Assembly (NCBI GenBank): GCA_963814875.1
Contig: CAWFFJ010000019.1
Span: 62,001-126,000 of the forward strand
DNA from: CAVSIS01 sp963814875
Lineage (GTDB): Bacteria; Acidobacteriota; Thermoanaerobaculia; Thermoanaerobaculales; Sulfomarinibacteraceae
Length of the DNA stretch: 64,000 bases
Reading direction: 5' to 3'
The notes beneath the pieces were generated by a model. That model saw nothing but the letters and a program-made list of their open reading frames with translations. It did no database searches and was not told where the DNA came from. The translations under genes were made by a program, and so were the position numbers. Shown here piece by piece: positions 17,431 through 26,577 of the stretch (the first letter of the stretch is position 1; every line of letters starts with the position of its first letter).

Positions 17431-19418
17431 CGTGCCCCCAACCGGGCAACAACCGCGAGCAGCTCACGGGCCTCGAGGCCCTGCTTCGCCAGGTAGGCAT
17501 CGGCACCTGCTGCGAGGCCCGCGCGGTGGTCCTCGGGGCGATTCCGGGTCGACACCACCACAACCGGCAGTTGGGCCAGCGCCGGGTTTGCACGGAGTGC
17601 TCGCGTGAGCTCGAGCCCGTTCATGTCGGGCATCTCGATGTCGGTGACTACACAGTCGAAGCCGCCGTCCTCGAGTGCACGCAGCGCTTCCTCCGCACTC
17701 CCGAACGAAGTCACCTCGAAGCCGCCGTCTTCGAGCACCCGGCGCAGCATCTCGCGGGTCACGCGCGAGTCATCCACCAAGAGCACTCGCACGGGTCCGG
17801 GCGCCTGCTGCGCCGCGACAACCTCGGAGCGCACGCCGGTACGGCTCGCGAGATCGTGGACCGAAACCACCGGCACCGGTCTCCCGGAAGCGAGCAGCGC
17901 CATGTCCGTAAAACAGGCGGGCGCTCCCAGGCCAGGCGGTAGCGGTCTCAGCACGACCTCCTCCTCGCCGACGACGGCGTCGACCGCGAGCGCTATCCGG
18001 ACGCCGCCGAAGGAGACCTCCACGTGCACCTCGTCCCGCCCGCGCAACCCGGCCAAGAGCTCCCCCAGCGAGCGCACAGCTGGGGCCCCGCGGGCGGGCT
18101 CCGCAGGCGTCGCCGATCCCTTCGCGACGTGCCGGTAGGCGACAACGCCGGCCGCAGGTAGACCAACCTGAAACCCCGCCGCTGACACCACGAGGAGGCG
18201 GTCGGCGTGGCGGGTCACAGGCAACAGAAGGGTCACCTGGGTGCCGCGACCGGGCTCGGAGGCAAGCAGGACATCTCCTCCAACGTTGCGCACGGCCTCG
18301 GCGACGGCATCGAGGCCGACTCCACGCCCGGACACCGCCCCGGCGGCCTCTCGGGTCGTGAAGCCGGGGCGAAAGAGCAGCCGCAACGCGTCGTCGGGTC
18401 CGAGCGCGGCAAGCTCTTCGTCGCTCACCAGCCCGCGCGCCCGCGCCGCGTCGACGACGAGCTTCGGATCGATCCCGCGGCCGTCATCCTCGATCTCGAG
18501 CCGGACCCGCTCGCCTGCGCCGCCGGCAGTGAGACGCAGCCTGCCGGTAGCCGGCTTTCCGGCCGCGGTCCTTTCGTCGGCGGGCTCGATACCGTGATCG
18601 ACCGCGTTCCGGACAAGGTGGAGCACCATTTCCTCGATCGCGGTGAGGACCCGCCGGTCGAGCTGTCCGCTGTCGGCGCTGATCACGACCTCCACCTCTT
18701 TTCCCAGGGAGTGCGCGAGGTCGCGCGCGTGGCGTCCGACGGCAATGAGGAAAGGCTTGAGCGGCTGCAACTGGAGCCCGATCAGAGCGTTGAGCTGACG
18801 GTCGACAAGCCGGCTCAGGCGACGCTCGCCGCCCTCGAGCTCAAACGCCGCCCGGCGCAGCAACGAGGCGAGCGTGGCGAGTACTTGCTCGGGGGACTCA
18901 TCCGCCATGCCCCTCTCTGCAAGCCGTGAGAGCTCGAAGATCCGGTCCTTCACCCCACCCGCTGCCACCGCCAGGACCCGCATCCTGGACGCCCGGTCGG
19001 CGAGCCGGTCGAGTACCGCCGCGCCCACCCGCATCTGCGTCTGATCCGATGGGGTACGGGATCCCTTGCGTAGCGCGGGCGGCGCTGCGTCGGTCGTTGC
19101 ACTGCCGAGCTCGGGGACGGCGGCCTGCCGCCGTTGCGCCAAAAGCCCGGCCAGACCGTCGATCACTGCGACCAGGGAGACGACCACCTCCGAGCCGCCC
19201 TTCTCGACCAGCGTCTCCGCATCGTGGCAGAGATCTGACATCTCGACCAGGCCCATCATCCGGCTCGCCCCTTTGAGGGCATGAAGCTCGCGCTTAACGA
19301 CCGCAGCCGCCTCGTCGTCCTCCGTGACCCGCGACGCGAGCTCGGCCAGGTGCTCGAGCCGGTCCTCCGCCTCGTCGAGAAAGAGCGGAATCAGATCGTC
19401 GAAGTCGCCTGCCTGCAT
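17427..19418 (-). CDS. cheA: hybrid CheA histidine kinase with C-terminal receiver (FrzE-like)
   Basis: 663 aa. The order is: HPt domain with His46 in ELHALKGASRMMG; a Ser/Thr-rich linker; dimerisation helices; HATPase with N-box HLVRNAVDHGIEP, DDGRGID and GRGVGLDAV; a CheW-like regulatory domain (~425-535); and a receiver (~545-660) with Asp in CVVTDIEMPDMNG. This HPt-kinase-CheW-REC architecture is that of FrzE and CheA-CheY fusions, often used to control gliding/pili or development rather than flagella. No flagellar or separate cheY gene is in the window. It starts 20 nt after the mcp stop. Confidence 0.93.
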   Translation of the reverse strand: MQAGDFDDLIPLFLDEAEDRLEHLAELASRVTEDDEAAAVVKRELHALKGASRMMGLVEMSDLCHDAETLVEKGGSEVVVSLVAVIDGLAGLLAQRRQAAVPELGSATTDAAPPALRKGSRTPSDQTQMRVGAAVLDRLADRASRMRVLAVAAGGVKDRIFELSRLAERGMADESPEQVLATLASLLRRAAFELEGGERRLSRLVDRQLNALIGLQLQPLKPFLIAVGRHARDLAHSLGKEVEVVISADSGQLDRRVLTAIEEMVLHLVRNAVDHGIEPADERTAAGKPATGRLRLTAGGAGERVRLEIEDDGRGIDPKLVVDAARARGLVSDEELAALGPDDALRLLFRPGFTTREAAGAVSGRGVGLDAVAEAVRNVGGDVLLASEPGRGTQVTLLLPVTRHADRLLVVSAAGFQVGLPAAGVVAYRHVAKGSATPAEPARGAPAVRSLGELLAGLRGRDEVHVEVSFGGVRIALAVDAVVGEEEVVLRPLPPGLGAPACFTDMALLASGRPVPVVSVHDLASRTGVRSEVVAAQQAPGPVRVLLVDDSRVTREMLRRVLEDGGFEVTSFGSAEEALRALEDGGFDCVVTDIEMPDMNGLELTRALRANPALAQLPVVVVSTRNRPEDHRAGLAAGADAYLAKQGLEARELLAVVARLGAR

Positions 19419-19438
19419 GTCCCGCCGCCGCGCCGAGG

Positions 19439-21073
19439 TCAGATCCGGGTCCAGTTGCGGGCGTTGACGTCGAGACCGAGGACACCAATCATCGAACCGT
19501 CATCGTCGCGAACACCCGCCGCGATGGTAAAGCAGGGATCGCCGGTCAGCAGCGACTCATAGAGCGGCGTCACCGCCGTTCGACCGGTCCGCATCACGGC
19601 CTGGAACCAGGGCCGCTCGGCATAGAGCTGCCCGACCATGACCGAGCCCGGCATCCGGTCCTCGCCGATGACGTCCCGGTTGGCGACATAGGCAACCATG
19701 CCGCCGCGGGTGTCGACAAGGTAGATCAGCTCCAGGTACGGGAGCGCCCGGAGGCCGTCCTCGAGACTGCCCTCGACCGCCTCGAGGTTGCCCGAGAAGT
19801 CCGCGAGTCCCTCGGCGAGGAGCAGGGCCTGGTGCTTCAGGGAGTGCACCGACTCGAGTCGGAATGACTGGCTGAGCAGCTGAATCGACAGCGCCAGGTG
19901 ATTGAGGCGCTCGGCCGCACCGCTGAACTGGTTGAGGCCGCTGGCCATGCGCTGGATGACCTCGCTGACCTCGCGCAACGTCATCACCACCTGATCCGAG
20001 GCCGTGCGTTGCTCCTCGGTGGCGAGCGAGATTTCGCGCGCGGTACGTGCAGTCGTCTCGAGGGCGCTCCGCAGCTCTTCGATCGCTGAATCGGCGGCGC
20101 GACTGCGCTCGAGCACCTCAGTGGCCGCCTTGCTGCCCTCCTCGGTCGCGACGACCATCGAACGGATGGCACTGGAGAACTCGTCGAGCAGCACCCGGAC
20201 CGAGTCGACCGACTCGCGCGAGCGCTCGGCGAGGCGTCGCACCTCGGCCGCAACGACCCCGAACCGGTCGCCGTGGCTCCCCACCGCGGTCGCCTCGATA
20301 GCGGCGTTGAGGGCCAGCACGTGGGTCTCCTGTGCGATGTCGGTGATCAGGTCGAGCACTCGGTAGATTTCGCGCGACCGACTCCCGAGAGTGTCGGCGC
20401 GAGTCGCGATCGCCTCCATGCGAAGACGCACCGCCTCGACCCCGTCCACCGCACCGCCGACCGCCTCTGCTCCGGCGTTGCCCTCACGCTCGGCATGTGC
20501 CGCAAGGTCGGCCTGGGCGGAGGCATTGGCGGCAATCTGCCCGGCGGTCCGGGCCAGCTCCTCCATGGTGGCGGTGATCTCGACTACCGCCGCCGCCTGC
20601 TGAGACGAACCCGAGGCGAGCTCGGCCGAGGTCTCCTGGACGACCTGGGCGGAGCTTGCGACCTCGACCGAGGACGCCTGGATCTGCTGGATCAGGCCGC
20701 CCAGGGACCGAGCCGCGACCTCGACCGCCGAAGCGAGCTCGGCGGCGAGGTCTTCGGAGCGCTCCGCCATCGCCACCAGGTCGCCCTGACGCAGCTCGGC
20801 GAACGACGCCCGCAGCGCGGTGCTCTCACCGGCATGGCGCTCACGGTCCGCCTCGGCCTGCTGCTCCGCGCGGAGCTGCGGGCGCAGCACGAACATGATG
20901 TACACCGCAATAGCCAGTGCAGCAGAGGCAAGGAATGTCTGGACCAGCCACGCCCCACCATCGTCCAGGGTTTGCGCGGCGACGACAACCACGGCCGCGA
21001 TCACTAGCGCCGCCACCAGAACTGCGAAGCCCAGCAACGCTCGCGTCCTCGCCTGACTCGATTCACCCGCCAT
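19439..21073 (-). CDS. MCP with C-terminal cytoplasmic Cache-like sensor
   Basis: 544 aa from ATG 21073. Two membrane helices (residues ~12-34 and ~42-64) are separated by only about eight residues, so there is no periplasmic sensor. A long coiled-coil signalling domain follows, with the hairpin tip DIAQETHVLALNAAIEA...RFGVVAAEVRRLAERS. After the coiled coil, residues ~405-544 form a PDC/Cache-like module: LELIYLVDTRGGMVAYVAN, then RPWFQAVMRTGRTAVTPLYES, then IAAGVRDDDGSMIGVLGLDV. Putting the ligand domain after the signalling domain, in the cytoplasm, is unusual. It presumably signals to CheA via CheW; the ligand is unknown. Confidence 0.88.
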   Translation of the reverse strand: MAGESSQARTRALLGFAVLVAALVIAAVVVVAAQTLDDGGAWLVQTFLASAALAIAVYIMFVLRPQLRAEQQAEADRERHAGESTALRASFAELRQGDLVAMAERSEDLAAELASAVEVAARSLGGLIQQIQASSVEVASSAQVVQETSAELASGSSQQAAAVVEITATMEELARTAGQIAANASAQADLAAHAEREGNAGAEAVGGAVDGVEAVRLRMEAIATRADTLGSRSREIYRVLDLITDIAQETHVLALNAAIEATAVGSHGDRFGVVAAEVRRLAERSRESVDSVRVLLDEFSSAIRSMVVATEEGSKAATEVLERSRAADSAIEELRSALETTARTAREISLATEEQRTASDQVVMTLREVSEVIQRMASGLNQFSGAAERLNHLALSIQLLSQSFRLESVHSLKHQALLLAEGLADFSGNLEAVEGSLEDGLRALPYLELIYLVDTRGGMVAYVANRDVIGEDRMPGSVMVGQLYAERPWFQAVMRTGRTAVTPLYESLLTGDPCFTIAAGVRDDDGSMIGVLGLDVNARNWTRI

Positions 21074-21122
21074 CACTCGTCCTCCACTCCCGCCTCCGCC
21101 CCGTCTCCTGGGGCGCCGCGAG

Positions 21123-21548
21123 TCAGCCCTCTCGTCGAAGCTCCATCGGGTCGAAAAGCCGAAGCTCTTCGCCCTCGACCCACACCCGGCCGGCGGCTGC
21201 GGACTGTTCGCCCGGCACTGTCGCCTTGACCTCGATCGCCTCGTCCACCGCGAGGCCGAGCAGCTGCTCGCCGGCCTCACCGGCGATCCCAACGACGACC
21301 GCGAGCCGGTTCGGAGCGACCGTTCTCTCCGCCGCACCGATCAGCACACCGAGGTCCATCACCGGGAGCGGCTCGCCGCCGAGCTGCGCGAGCCCGGCGA
21401 ACCGGGGCTCGGCGCCTGGCAGGGGAAACACCTGCAGGTCGCGGACAATCCTGCGGAGGCTCGCCACCGGCAGCGCGAGACGACAACCACCGGCCCGTAC
21501 CACCAGAACGTGGTGCGGCAGGACCTTCGGACCCGAGTCAGGACACAT
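21123..21548 (-). CDS. cheW: CheW-like coupling protein
   Basis: About 141 aa from ATG 21548. It shows the CheW pattern: HHVLVVRAGGCRLALPVASLRRIVRDLQVFPLPG, FAGLAQLGGEPLPVMDLGVLIG, then LAVVVGIAGEAGEQLLGLAVDEAIEV. It links the receptor to the CheA kinase. First gene of the chemosensory operon. TATCCT lies 9 nt upstream (21558-21563). An in-frame GTG at 21581 would add 11 residues but would overlap that box. Confidence 0.85.
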   Translation of the reverse strand: MCPDSGPKVLPHHVLVVRAGGCRLALPVASLRRIVRDLQVFPLPGAEPRFAGLAQLGGEPLPVMDLGVLIGAAERTVAPNRLAVVVGIAGEAGEQLLGLAVDEAIEVKATVPGEQSAAAGRVWVEGEELRLFDPMELRREG

Positions 21549-21600
21549 CTTCGGCTCAGGATAGCACCCGGAAAACAGCACACCGGGGCGCGGCGTCGCG

Positions 21601-22443
21601 TCAGGTCCGGGGCGCTGATGCCACCGAGCCCTCTGCGGCCGGGTCGACCTCCCAGGCGAGCTGGGAACCCCGGCTCGAGTGGGGGATCAGGAACACCGCC
21701 ATCATCACCGCCCAGCCGAGCGCGACCGCGAGCCGGTTCGACCGCCGCCGGAGTGCGAGCACGGCAGCCGGCAACCACGCCAGGACCGCTGCCAGCGTCT
21801 TGGTGTCGGTGAGGTCCTCCCCCACCGGCCAGCCGGTCCAGAAGGCGCCGAAGGCGAAGCGCTGGACAATGGGGCCGAGCACGAGACCCCCGATGACCAT
21901 CAGCACGGCGGCGACGAGCACCGGCCCCCGGACCGAGCGGGGTCCCGGGCGCAGAGCGGCGAACAACGCCCGGGTGGCGACCAGCATGCCCGTGAACATC
22001 GCCAGGATGTGCGGGATCAGGACCCTCGCGGGGACGGCCCCCTTGAAACGCGCCACCGCAGAGCTGTCGGCGGGCACCATCACTTTCCGCGCGCCGTCGC
22101 CGAGCACCAGTCGGTACTCGACCTTTCCCGCCGGCGGCTGGTGTGGAACCTCGGCGCGCAGTCCCTGCGACGAGGCGGTCATCAGCACCTCCTGCCATGG
22201 CTCCTCTGTCGGGAATCTCCGCCACAGCAGAGTCCCGGTCACACCAGCAGGGGCCGGAAGCCGAACGACCAACCCGCCGGCGCCGCCGTGGGAGCGCGGC
22301 AGCCGAAAGGCGACGTCATGACCGTGAAGCTCGACCCGCCCTGTGATCGGGTGCGTCGGACCCGTCAGACGCTGGAAGACGGCCAGGGCGAGCGTCAGAA
22401 GCAATGCCGCGAGCCACGGTGCAACGGCGCGAAACTGTCCCAC
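21601..22443 (-). CDS. membrane protein of unknown function
   Basis: 280 aa. An N-terminal helix (~8-24) is followed by a beta-rich extracytoplasmic region of ~120 residues (ITGRVELHGHDVAFRLPRSHGG, TLLWRRFPTEEPWQ, GKVEYRLVLGDG). About four membrane helices then follow between ~145 and 265 (PHILAMFTGMLVATRALF, GPVLVAAVLMVIGGLVLGPI, LAAVLAWLPAAVLAL, VALGWAVMMAVFLIPHS). I do not recognise a named family. Start is GTG 22443 with a perfect TATAAT box 8 nt upstream. It is divergent to the methyltransferase-like gene and ends 52 nt before cheW. Confidence 0.7.
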   Translation of the reverse strand: MGQFRAVAPWLAALLLTLALAVFQRLTGPTHPITGRVELHGHDVAFRLPRSHGGAGGLVVRLPAPAGVTGTLLWRRFPTEEPWQEVLMTASSQGLRAEVPHQPPAGKVEYRLVLGDGARKVMVPADSSAVARFKGAVPARVLIPHILAMFTGMLVATRALFAALRPGPRSVRGPVLVAAVLMVIGGLVLGPIVQRFAFGAFWTGWPVGEDLTDTKTLAAVLAWLPAAVLALRRRSNRLAVALGWAVMMAVFLIPHSSRGSQLAWEVDPAAEGSVASAPRT

Positions 22444-22451
22444 GAGCCGGG

Positions 22452-22457
22452 ATTATA
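22452..22457 (-). promoter_or_regulatory. perfect -10 box TATAAT before the membrane protein
   Basis: TATAAT with 8 nt to GTG 22443. It shares a 52-nt divergent promoter region with the methyltransferase-like gene. Confidence 0.5.
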
Positions 22458-22481
22458 CGGGTCGAGGCCATCCCGCCGTGG

Positions 22482-22487
22482 TAGCCT
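22482..22487 (+). promoter_or_regulatory. -10-like box TAGCCT before the methyltransferase-like gene
   Basis: TAGCCT fits the TAnnnT pattern and ends 8 nt before ATG 22496. Weaker than the others. Confidence 0.35.
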
Positions 22488-22495
22488 CGCGCGGG

Positions 22496-23284
22496 ATGAC
22501 CACGGCGTCGTCGCCTTCACCGTCCGCGATCGAGTCCCTCGCGCTGCGCCTGCCCGGCGACGATCGCAGCGACGACGAGCGATGCCGCCTCGCCCGGCTG
22601 GTGATTCTGCTCGCCTGGCTGCCGCTACCGCCCTCCGGGCAGCGCCTGTTCCCCCTCTTCACGTCACTCCAGGACCTACTTCGCTCGTCCCTCCACAACG
22701 GCAACGGCGAGTCGATCGAGGAGGCATTCCTCGAGCTCTACTGCCACCTGCACATGCACGAGGCGCCCTATACCCCCAAGGAACGGCGGGTGGTTGACGC
22801 GAGCGGCGGCTACTGGGCGCATGCCGGAGGCATCAGCCCACTGCTGCGGGCGGGACGGTGGATCTCACCACAGACGGTGAGCGCCGACTACGGCGCCGGC
22901 AACGGCCTCCAGGGTCTGCTGCTGCAGTGGCTCGACCCCCACGCTCTGACGGTCCAGATCGAGATCTCGAGCCGGATGGTGGCGATCGGCCGAAGGCTCG
23001 CCGGTTGGCTCGGCATTCCTCCCGAGCGCCTGCGCTGGCTCGTGGCCGACGTCCGCGACGTGCCGCCGGTCGGTCTCGACTTCATCTACCTCTATCGCCC
23101 GCTCCGCCCGGAGGGGCCCGGCGACGCCTTCTACCGCAACTTCGCCGCCACCCTCGAGGCGCAGCCGCGGCCCGTGGTCGTGTTCAGTGTTGCGGACTGC
23201 CTGCGCGGCTACCTGTCCGATCGCTTCGAGCTGCTGTCCAGCGACGGTCACCTCACGTGCGTGCGCGGCCCTGTCAACCACTGA
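22496..23284 (+). CDS. SAM-dependent methyltransferase-like protein
   Basis: 262 aa. The N-terminal ~110 residues are helical (LARLVILLAWLPLPPSGQRLFPLF...EAFLELYCHLHMHEAPYTPKERR). A Rossmann-type methyltransferase core follows: motif I SADYGAGNGLQGLLLQ, motif II acidic strand TVQIEIS, motif III WLVADVRDV, then GLDFIYLYRPLRPEGPGDAFYRNF. The IYLYRP motif replaces the usual NPPY-type motif, so the substrate cannot be guessed and N-/C-methylation is open. Cytoplasmic. The upstream open frame to 22343 overlaps the divergent gene and has no similarity. Confidence 0.75.
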   Translation: MTTASSPSPSAIESLALRLPGDDRSDDERCRLARLVILLAWLPLPPSGQRLFPLFTSLQDLLRSSLHNGNGESIEEAFLELYCHLHMHEAPYTPKERRVVDASGGYWAHAGGISPLLRAGRWISPQTVSADYGAGNGLQGLLLQWLDPHALTVQIEISSRMVAIGRRLAGWLGIPPERLRWLVADVRDVPPVGLDFIYLYRPLRPEGPGDAFYRNFAATLEAQPRPVVVFSVADCLRGYLSDRFELLSSDGHLTCVRGPVNH

Positions 23285-23408
23285 CGCATCGGCCCGCTCC
23301 GACGGTGTACGCTGCGCGACGTAGCCGCGCCGAGTCGAACTGTCATTTGGGTTCATGAACAAGAAAACATGTACATATTCAATGGCTGCAAGAAGAGCGT
23401 CAGCGGTC

Positions 23409-23414
23409 TAGAAT
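23409..23414 (+). promoter_or_regulatory. -10 box TAGAAT before the secreted Ig-like protein
   Basis: TAGAAT ends 5 nt before ATG 23420. A weak CTGCAA lies 17 nt upstream as -35. The segment just upstream (23341-23390) is clearly AT-richer than its surroundings. Confidence 0.45.
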
Positions 23415-23419
23415 GCGCC

Positions 23420-24121
23420 ATGGTCGTGCACCGGAGTCGCGAGCCTCGGAGTGATGCCGGCGCGTGCCCGCCGAGCCGCTGGGTGGCACTGACCTTCTCC
23501 GTACTACTCCTCTTCGCCGGCACGGCGATTGCCGGCAGCGGCGGTCAGATCCTGTTCACGCCGCCGGGGAACCAGGTCCGCGCGCACGAGGTCGTCGAGC
23601 TGCGCTGGACGCCGCTTGGCGACGATGTCGACGAGCTCGAGGTGCTGCTCTCCCTCGACGGGACCTGGGAGCAGCCGCTCCGGCTGACCGGGCAGCTCGA
23701 CCCCCACGCGCTGTCCTTCGAGTGGAGAGTCCCTAACCTGCCGACCGGCACCGCCAGGATCCGCATCCGGTTCGGCGGGTCCAGCGGCGAAGAGCTCGCG
23801 CCGGCGAGCGCGCCGTTCACGATTGTCGGCACCGGGTCCCGACCCGCCGCGGGGCTCTCGTGGCACCGCGCGGAATGGTGGGTCGTCGAACCGGGTGCCG
23901 CCAGCCGTTCGCGGACGAGCCGTCGGCAACCTGACGTGACCGAGGCCGCCAACCGAACCGAAACACTCGCTGCCGGGCTCGCTCCCAAGACCCCGGACGC
24001 CGGTTCGTCCGGTTCCGCAGGTCACTCCACCTCACCCTCGGGGCCCTCGGTCGCCTCGGGCAGCAGACGGGGCCTCGTCGCCCGAATCCGACAGCCGCTG
24101 ACGTTCCCGATGCGGCCCTGA
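23420..24121 (+). CDS. secreted protein with Ig-like domain, function unknown
   Basis: 233 aa. Signal peptide at ~19-44 (RWVALTFSVLLLFAGTAIAG). A single Ig/fibronectin-like sandwich of ~100 residues follows: ILFTPPGNQVRAHEVVELRWTP, DELEVLLSLDGT, SFEWRVPNLPTGTARIRIRFG. Such domains often bind or position partner proteins on the cell surface. The C-terminal ~80 residues are disordered, rich in Ser, Ala, Arg and Pro. Upstream of, and codirectional with, the TonB receptor, but 168 nt apart. Confidence 0.65.
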   Translation: MVVHRSREPRSDAGACPPSRWVALTFSVLLLFAGTAIAGSGGQILFTPPGNQVRAHEVVELRWTPLGDDVDELEVLLSLDGTWEQPLRLTGQLDPHALSFEWRVPNLPTGTARIRIRFGGSSGEELAPASAPFTIVGTGSRPAAGLSWHRAEWWVVEPGAASRSRTSRRQPDVTEAANRTETLAAGLAPKTPDAGSSGSAGHSTSPSGPSVASGSRRGLVARIRQPLTFPMRP

Positions 24122-24289
24122 TCCTCCAGCTGACATTGAACCCCTACACATCGATGTCAATCGCCGTTCGTTGACGGCTTCGATCCCGAGTGCGGGCGCC
24201 GGTCGCCCGCTCCGGTCCGGATCGCAGCAGGAGCGTCGGCGACGAGTTGCGGCGCCCGCTCCGGACGTGGCGCCGCGTGGAGGTTCCGC

Positions 24290-26392
24290 ATGCGACTCTC
24301 GTTACCCATTCGACTGCTCGCCGCCGTGGCGTGCACGATTCTGATCATCACCATGGGCCTGCCCGCTCTCGCGGCCGAGCCGACAGCGACCCCGACGGCG
24401 ACACCGACCCCGACGCCGCCGCATGTCGGGAGCGGCGAGCTGCTGGTGACGGCACCCCGGCTCGAGGTCTCCCTTGCCGAGAACCCCGCAGCGACCACCG
24501 TGATCGGCGAGGAGACCCTGTCGGTGCTGCCGCGCGCCATCGCCGCCGAGGAGGCGCTGGCTCTCGTCCCCGGTGTCAAGGTCGACAATCAGGCCAACGG
24601 CGAGCGCGTCCACATGTCGATCCGCGGTCAGGGCATCCTGACCGAACGTGGCATCCGCGGCATCAAGATCCTGCTCGACGGGCTGCCGCTCAACGACCCG
24701 ACTGGGTTCGCTCCCGATCTCTTCGACGTCGACTGGGCCACGGTCGACCGCATCGAGGTGCTGCGCGGACCCGCCTCGGCTCTGTACGGCGGAGGCGCCA
24801 ACGGTGGCATCATTGCGATCCAGACCCGTGACGGCGTCGACGCCCGGGTCGGCGGCGAGGGCCTCGCGACCTTCGGCTCGAACGGGTTCTGGAAGGTCCT
24901 CGGCGAGGCCAGCGGCAGCGGCGACGGCAACGACTGGCGGGTAAGCGCCTCGCGCACCGCGGGAGATGGGTACCGCGTCCACACCGCCTTCGCCGCAACC
25001 AATCTGTACGGCAAGTTCCACGTCCTCTCGAGCGACGCCTTCTCGCTGACGGTGATCACCGCCGGTACCAAGTTCTTCAACGAGAACGCTGAAGGCCTCA
25101 ACATCGACCAGGTCCACGAGGACCCGACCCAACCCAACCCCGATGCCGAGGTCTTCAACGAGTACCAGCGCACCCAGCGCGGCACCCTCGGCCTCGTCGG
25201 CCACGTCGCCCTCACTGCCGACCAGGAGCTGACCTTCGCGGCCTGGTATCGCCAGACCCTGTGGCGCGAGTCGGTCCCATCGTCGGTCCAGCACCGCACC
25301 TACGGCACGCCGGGCGCGTACCTCCAGTACACGCTTCACACACCGATCGGCGGGCTCGACAACCACTTCAGCCTCGGCACCGACCTCGACTGGCAGACGA
25401 TCGACGAGACCAAGCGCCCGAACCTCGGCGGGGCGGTCGAAGGCTCTGAGATACTCTCCGACCAGCTCATTCACCAGAAGGGCACCGCCTGCTACCTGCT
25501 CGACCGGCTCGAGCTCGCCGAGGGCTGGAGCCTGACCTTCGGCGCCCGCCACGACAGCATCGACAACCAGCTCCAAGACCAGCTGGTCACCGACGGCGTC
25601 GACCTGTCCGGCAGCGCCGACTTCAGCAAAACGACGGCGAGGGTCGGCGTGGCGTGGAGCGTGAGGGAGGACCTCGGCGTCTACGCCAGCTGGGGTCAGG
25701 GCTTCCTGCCGCCGGCGACCGAGGAGCTGGCCAACAACCCCGTGCAGCAGGGCGGCTTCAACCAGGGGCTCGTGCCGGCGACCTCGGACGGCTTCGAGAT
25801 CGGGGTCCGCGGGGCCGCGTCCCACACACTGTGGTACGACGTCACGGCCTTCCAGCTCTCGACGGACAACGACTTCGGCCGCTACCGGACGCCCGATCGG
25901 CCGCTCGAGACCTTCTACCGCAATGCCGGCTCGAGCAGCCGCTGGGGTCTGGAGAGCTCCCTCGTGTGGATGCCCTTCGACGCCCTGGTCGTCCGCCTCT
26001 CCTACACCTACTCAGACTTCACCTACGACCGCGTCGAGGTCGGGACCGACGTCTACCACGACACCAAGCTGCCCAACTCTCCCGAGCACATGACGGCCCT
26101 TGACCTCGCCTACACGCTGCTGCCCAGGTTGACCCTCGGCACCACCGTCAGCACCATGACCCGTGCCTACATCGACGCCACCAACGCGACCTGGATCGGC
26201 GGCTACACCCTGGTCGATGCACGGCTTGGTTGGGGTTTTGCGATGTCAAGCTGCACCGGCGAGCTGCTGGTGTCGGCACGCAACCTGACCGACAAGGCGT
26301 ACATTGCGTTTACCGAACCCGACCCCGACGGCAACTCCTACCAACCTGGCACCAGCCGAGAGCTCTTCGCCGGCGTTTCGCTGCATTTCTAG
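24290..26392 (+). CDS. TonB-dependent outer-membrane receptor
   Basis: 700 aa. Signal peptide (~1-28, ending ALAAE). A Pro/Thr repeat linker (PTATPTATPTPTPP) follows, then the plug domain (~50-180: TVIGEETLSVLP, AEEALALVPGVKV, SIRGQG, DWATVDRIEVLRGPASALYGGGANGGIIAI) and a ~500-residue beta barrel. The barrel ends with the outer-membrane signature FAGVSLHF (terminal Phe). It imports a large or scarce ligand using TonB energy; no transport ABC system is adjacent, so the ligand is unknown. GGAGG lies 6 nt before the ATG. No canonical TonB box is obvious before the plug. Confidence 0.93.
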   Translation: MRLSLPIRLLAAVACTILIITMGLPALAAEPTATPTATPTPTPPHVGSGELLVTAPRLEVSLAENPAATTVIGEETLSVLPRAIAAEEALALVPGVKVDNQANGERVHMSIRGQGILTERGIRGIKILLDGLPLNDPTGFAPDLFDVDWATVDRIEVLRGPASALYGGGANGGIIAIQTRDGVDARVGGEGLATFGSNGFWKVLGEASGSGDGNDWRVSASRTAGDGYRVHTAFAATNLYGKFHVLSSDAFSLTVITAGTKFFNENAEGLNIDQVHEDPTQPNPDAEVFNEYQRTQRGTLGLVGHVALTADQELTFAAWYRQTLWRESVPSSVQHRTYGTPGAYLQYTLHTPIGGLDNHFSLGTDLDWQTIDETKRPNLGGAVEGSEILSDQLIHQKGTACYLLDRLELAEGWSLTFGARHDSIDNQLQDQLVTDGVDLSGSADFSKTTARVGVAWSVREDLGVYASWGQGFLPPATEELANNPVQQGGFNQGLVPATSDGFEIGVRGAASHTLWYDVTAFQLSTDNDFGRYRTPDRPLETFYRNAGSSSRWGLESSLVWMPFDALVVRLSYTYSDFTYDRVEVGTDVYHDTKLPNSPEHMTALDLAYTLLPRLTLGTTVSTMTRAYIDATNATWIGGYTLVDARLGWGFAMSSCTGELLVSARNLTDKAYIAFTEPDPDGNSYQPGTSRELFAGVSLHF

Positions 26393-26411
26393 ACCACGGT
26401 GTTTCCCTCCA

Positions 26412-26441
26412 GACCGGGGCGACCAAACGGTCGCCCCGGTC
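26412..26441 (+). terminator. 13-bp perfect hairpin after the TonB receptor
   Basis: GACCGGGGCGACC (26412-26424) and GGTCGCCCCGGTC (26429-26441) with a 4-nt AAAC loop, starting 20 nt after the stop. Strong stem, no U-tract, so the type is intrinsic-terminator-like. Confidence 0.7.
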
Positions 26442-26577
26442 GACTCGGGAAGGTCCCTGCGGTCACACATCCTGATTCAGAATCTCACCTTTATTGCCAG
26501 CCCTCTGTAACTGTCTCGACTTGCGGCGTACCATCACTTTGTACTGATACGGCTCAGCCGAGCCGATGGAGGCCAGC

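Noticed and set aside
24302..25825. 507-aa open frame opposite the TonB receptor
   Set aside because: Reverse shadow; the receptor on the plus strand has signal peptide, plug and barrel end.
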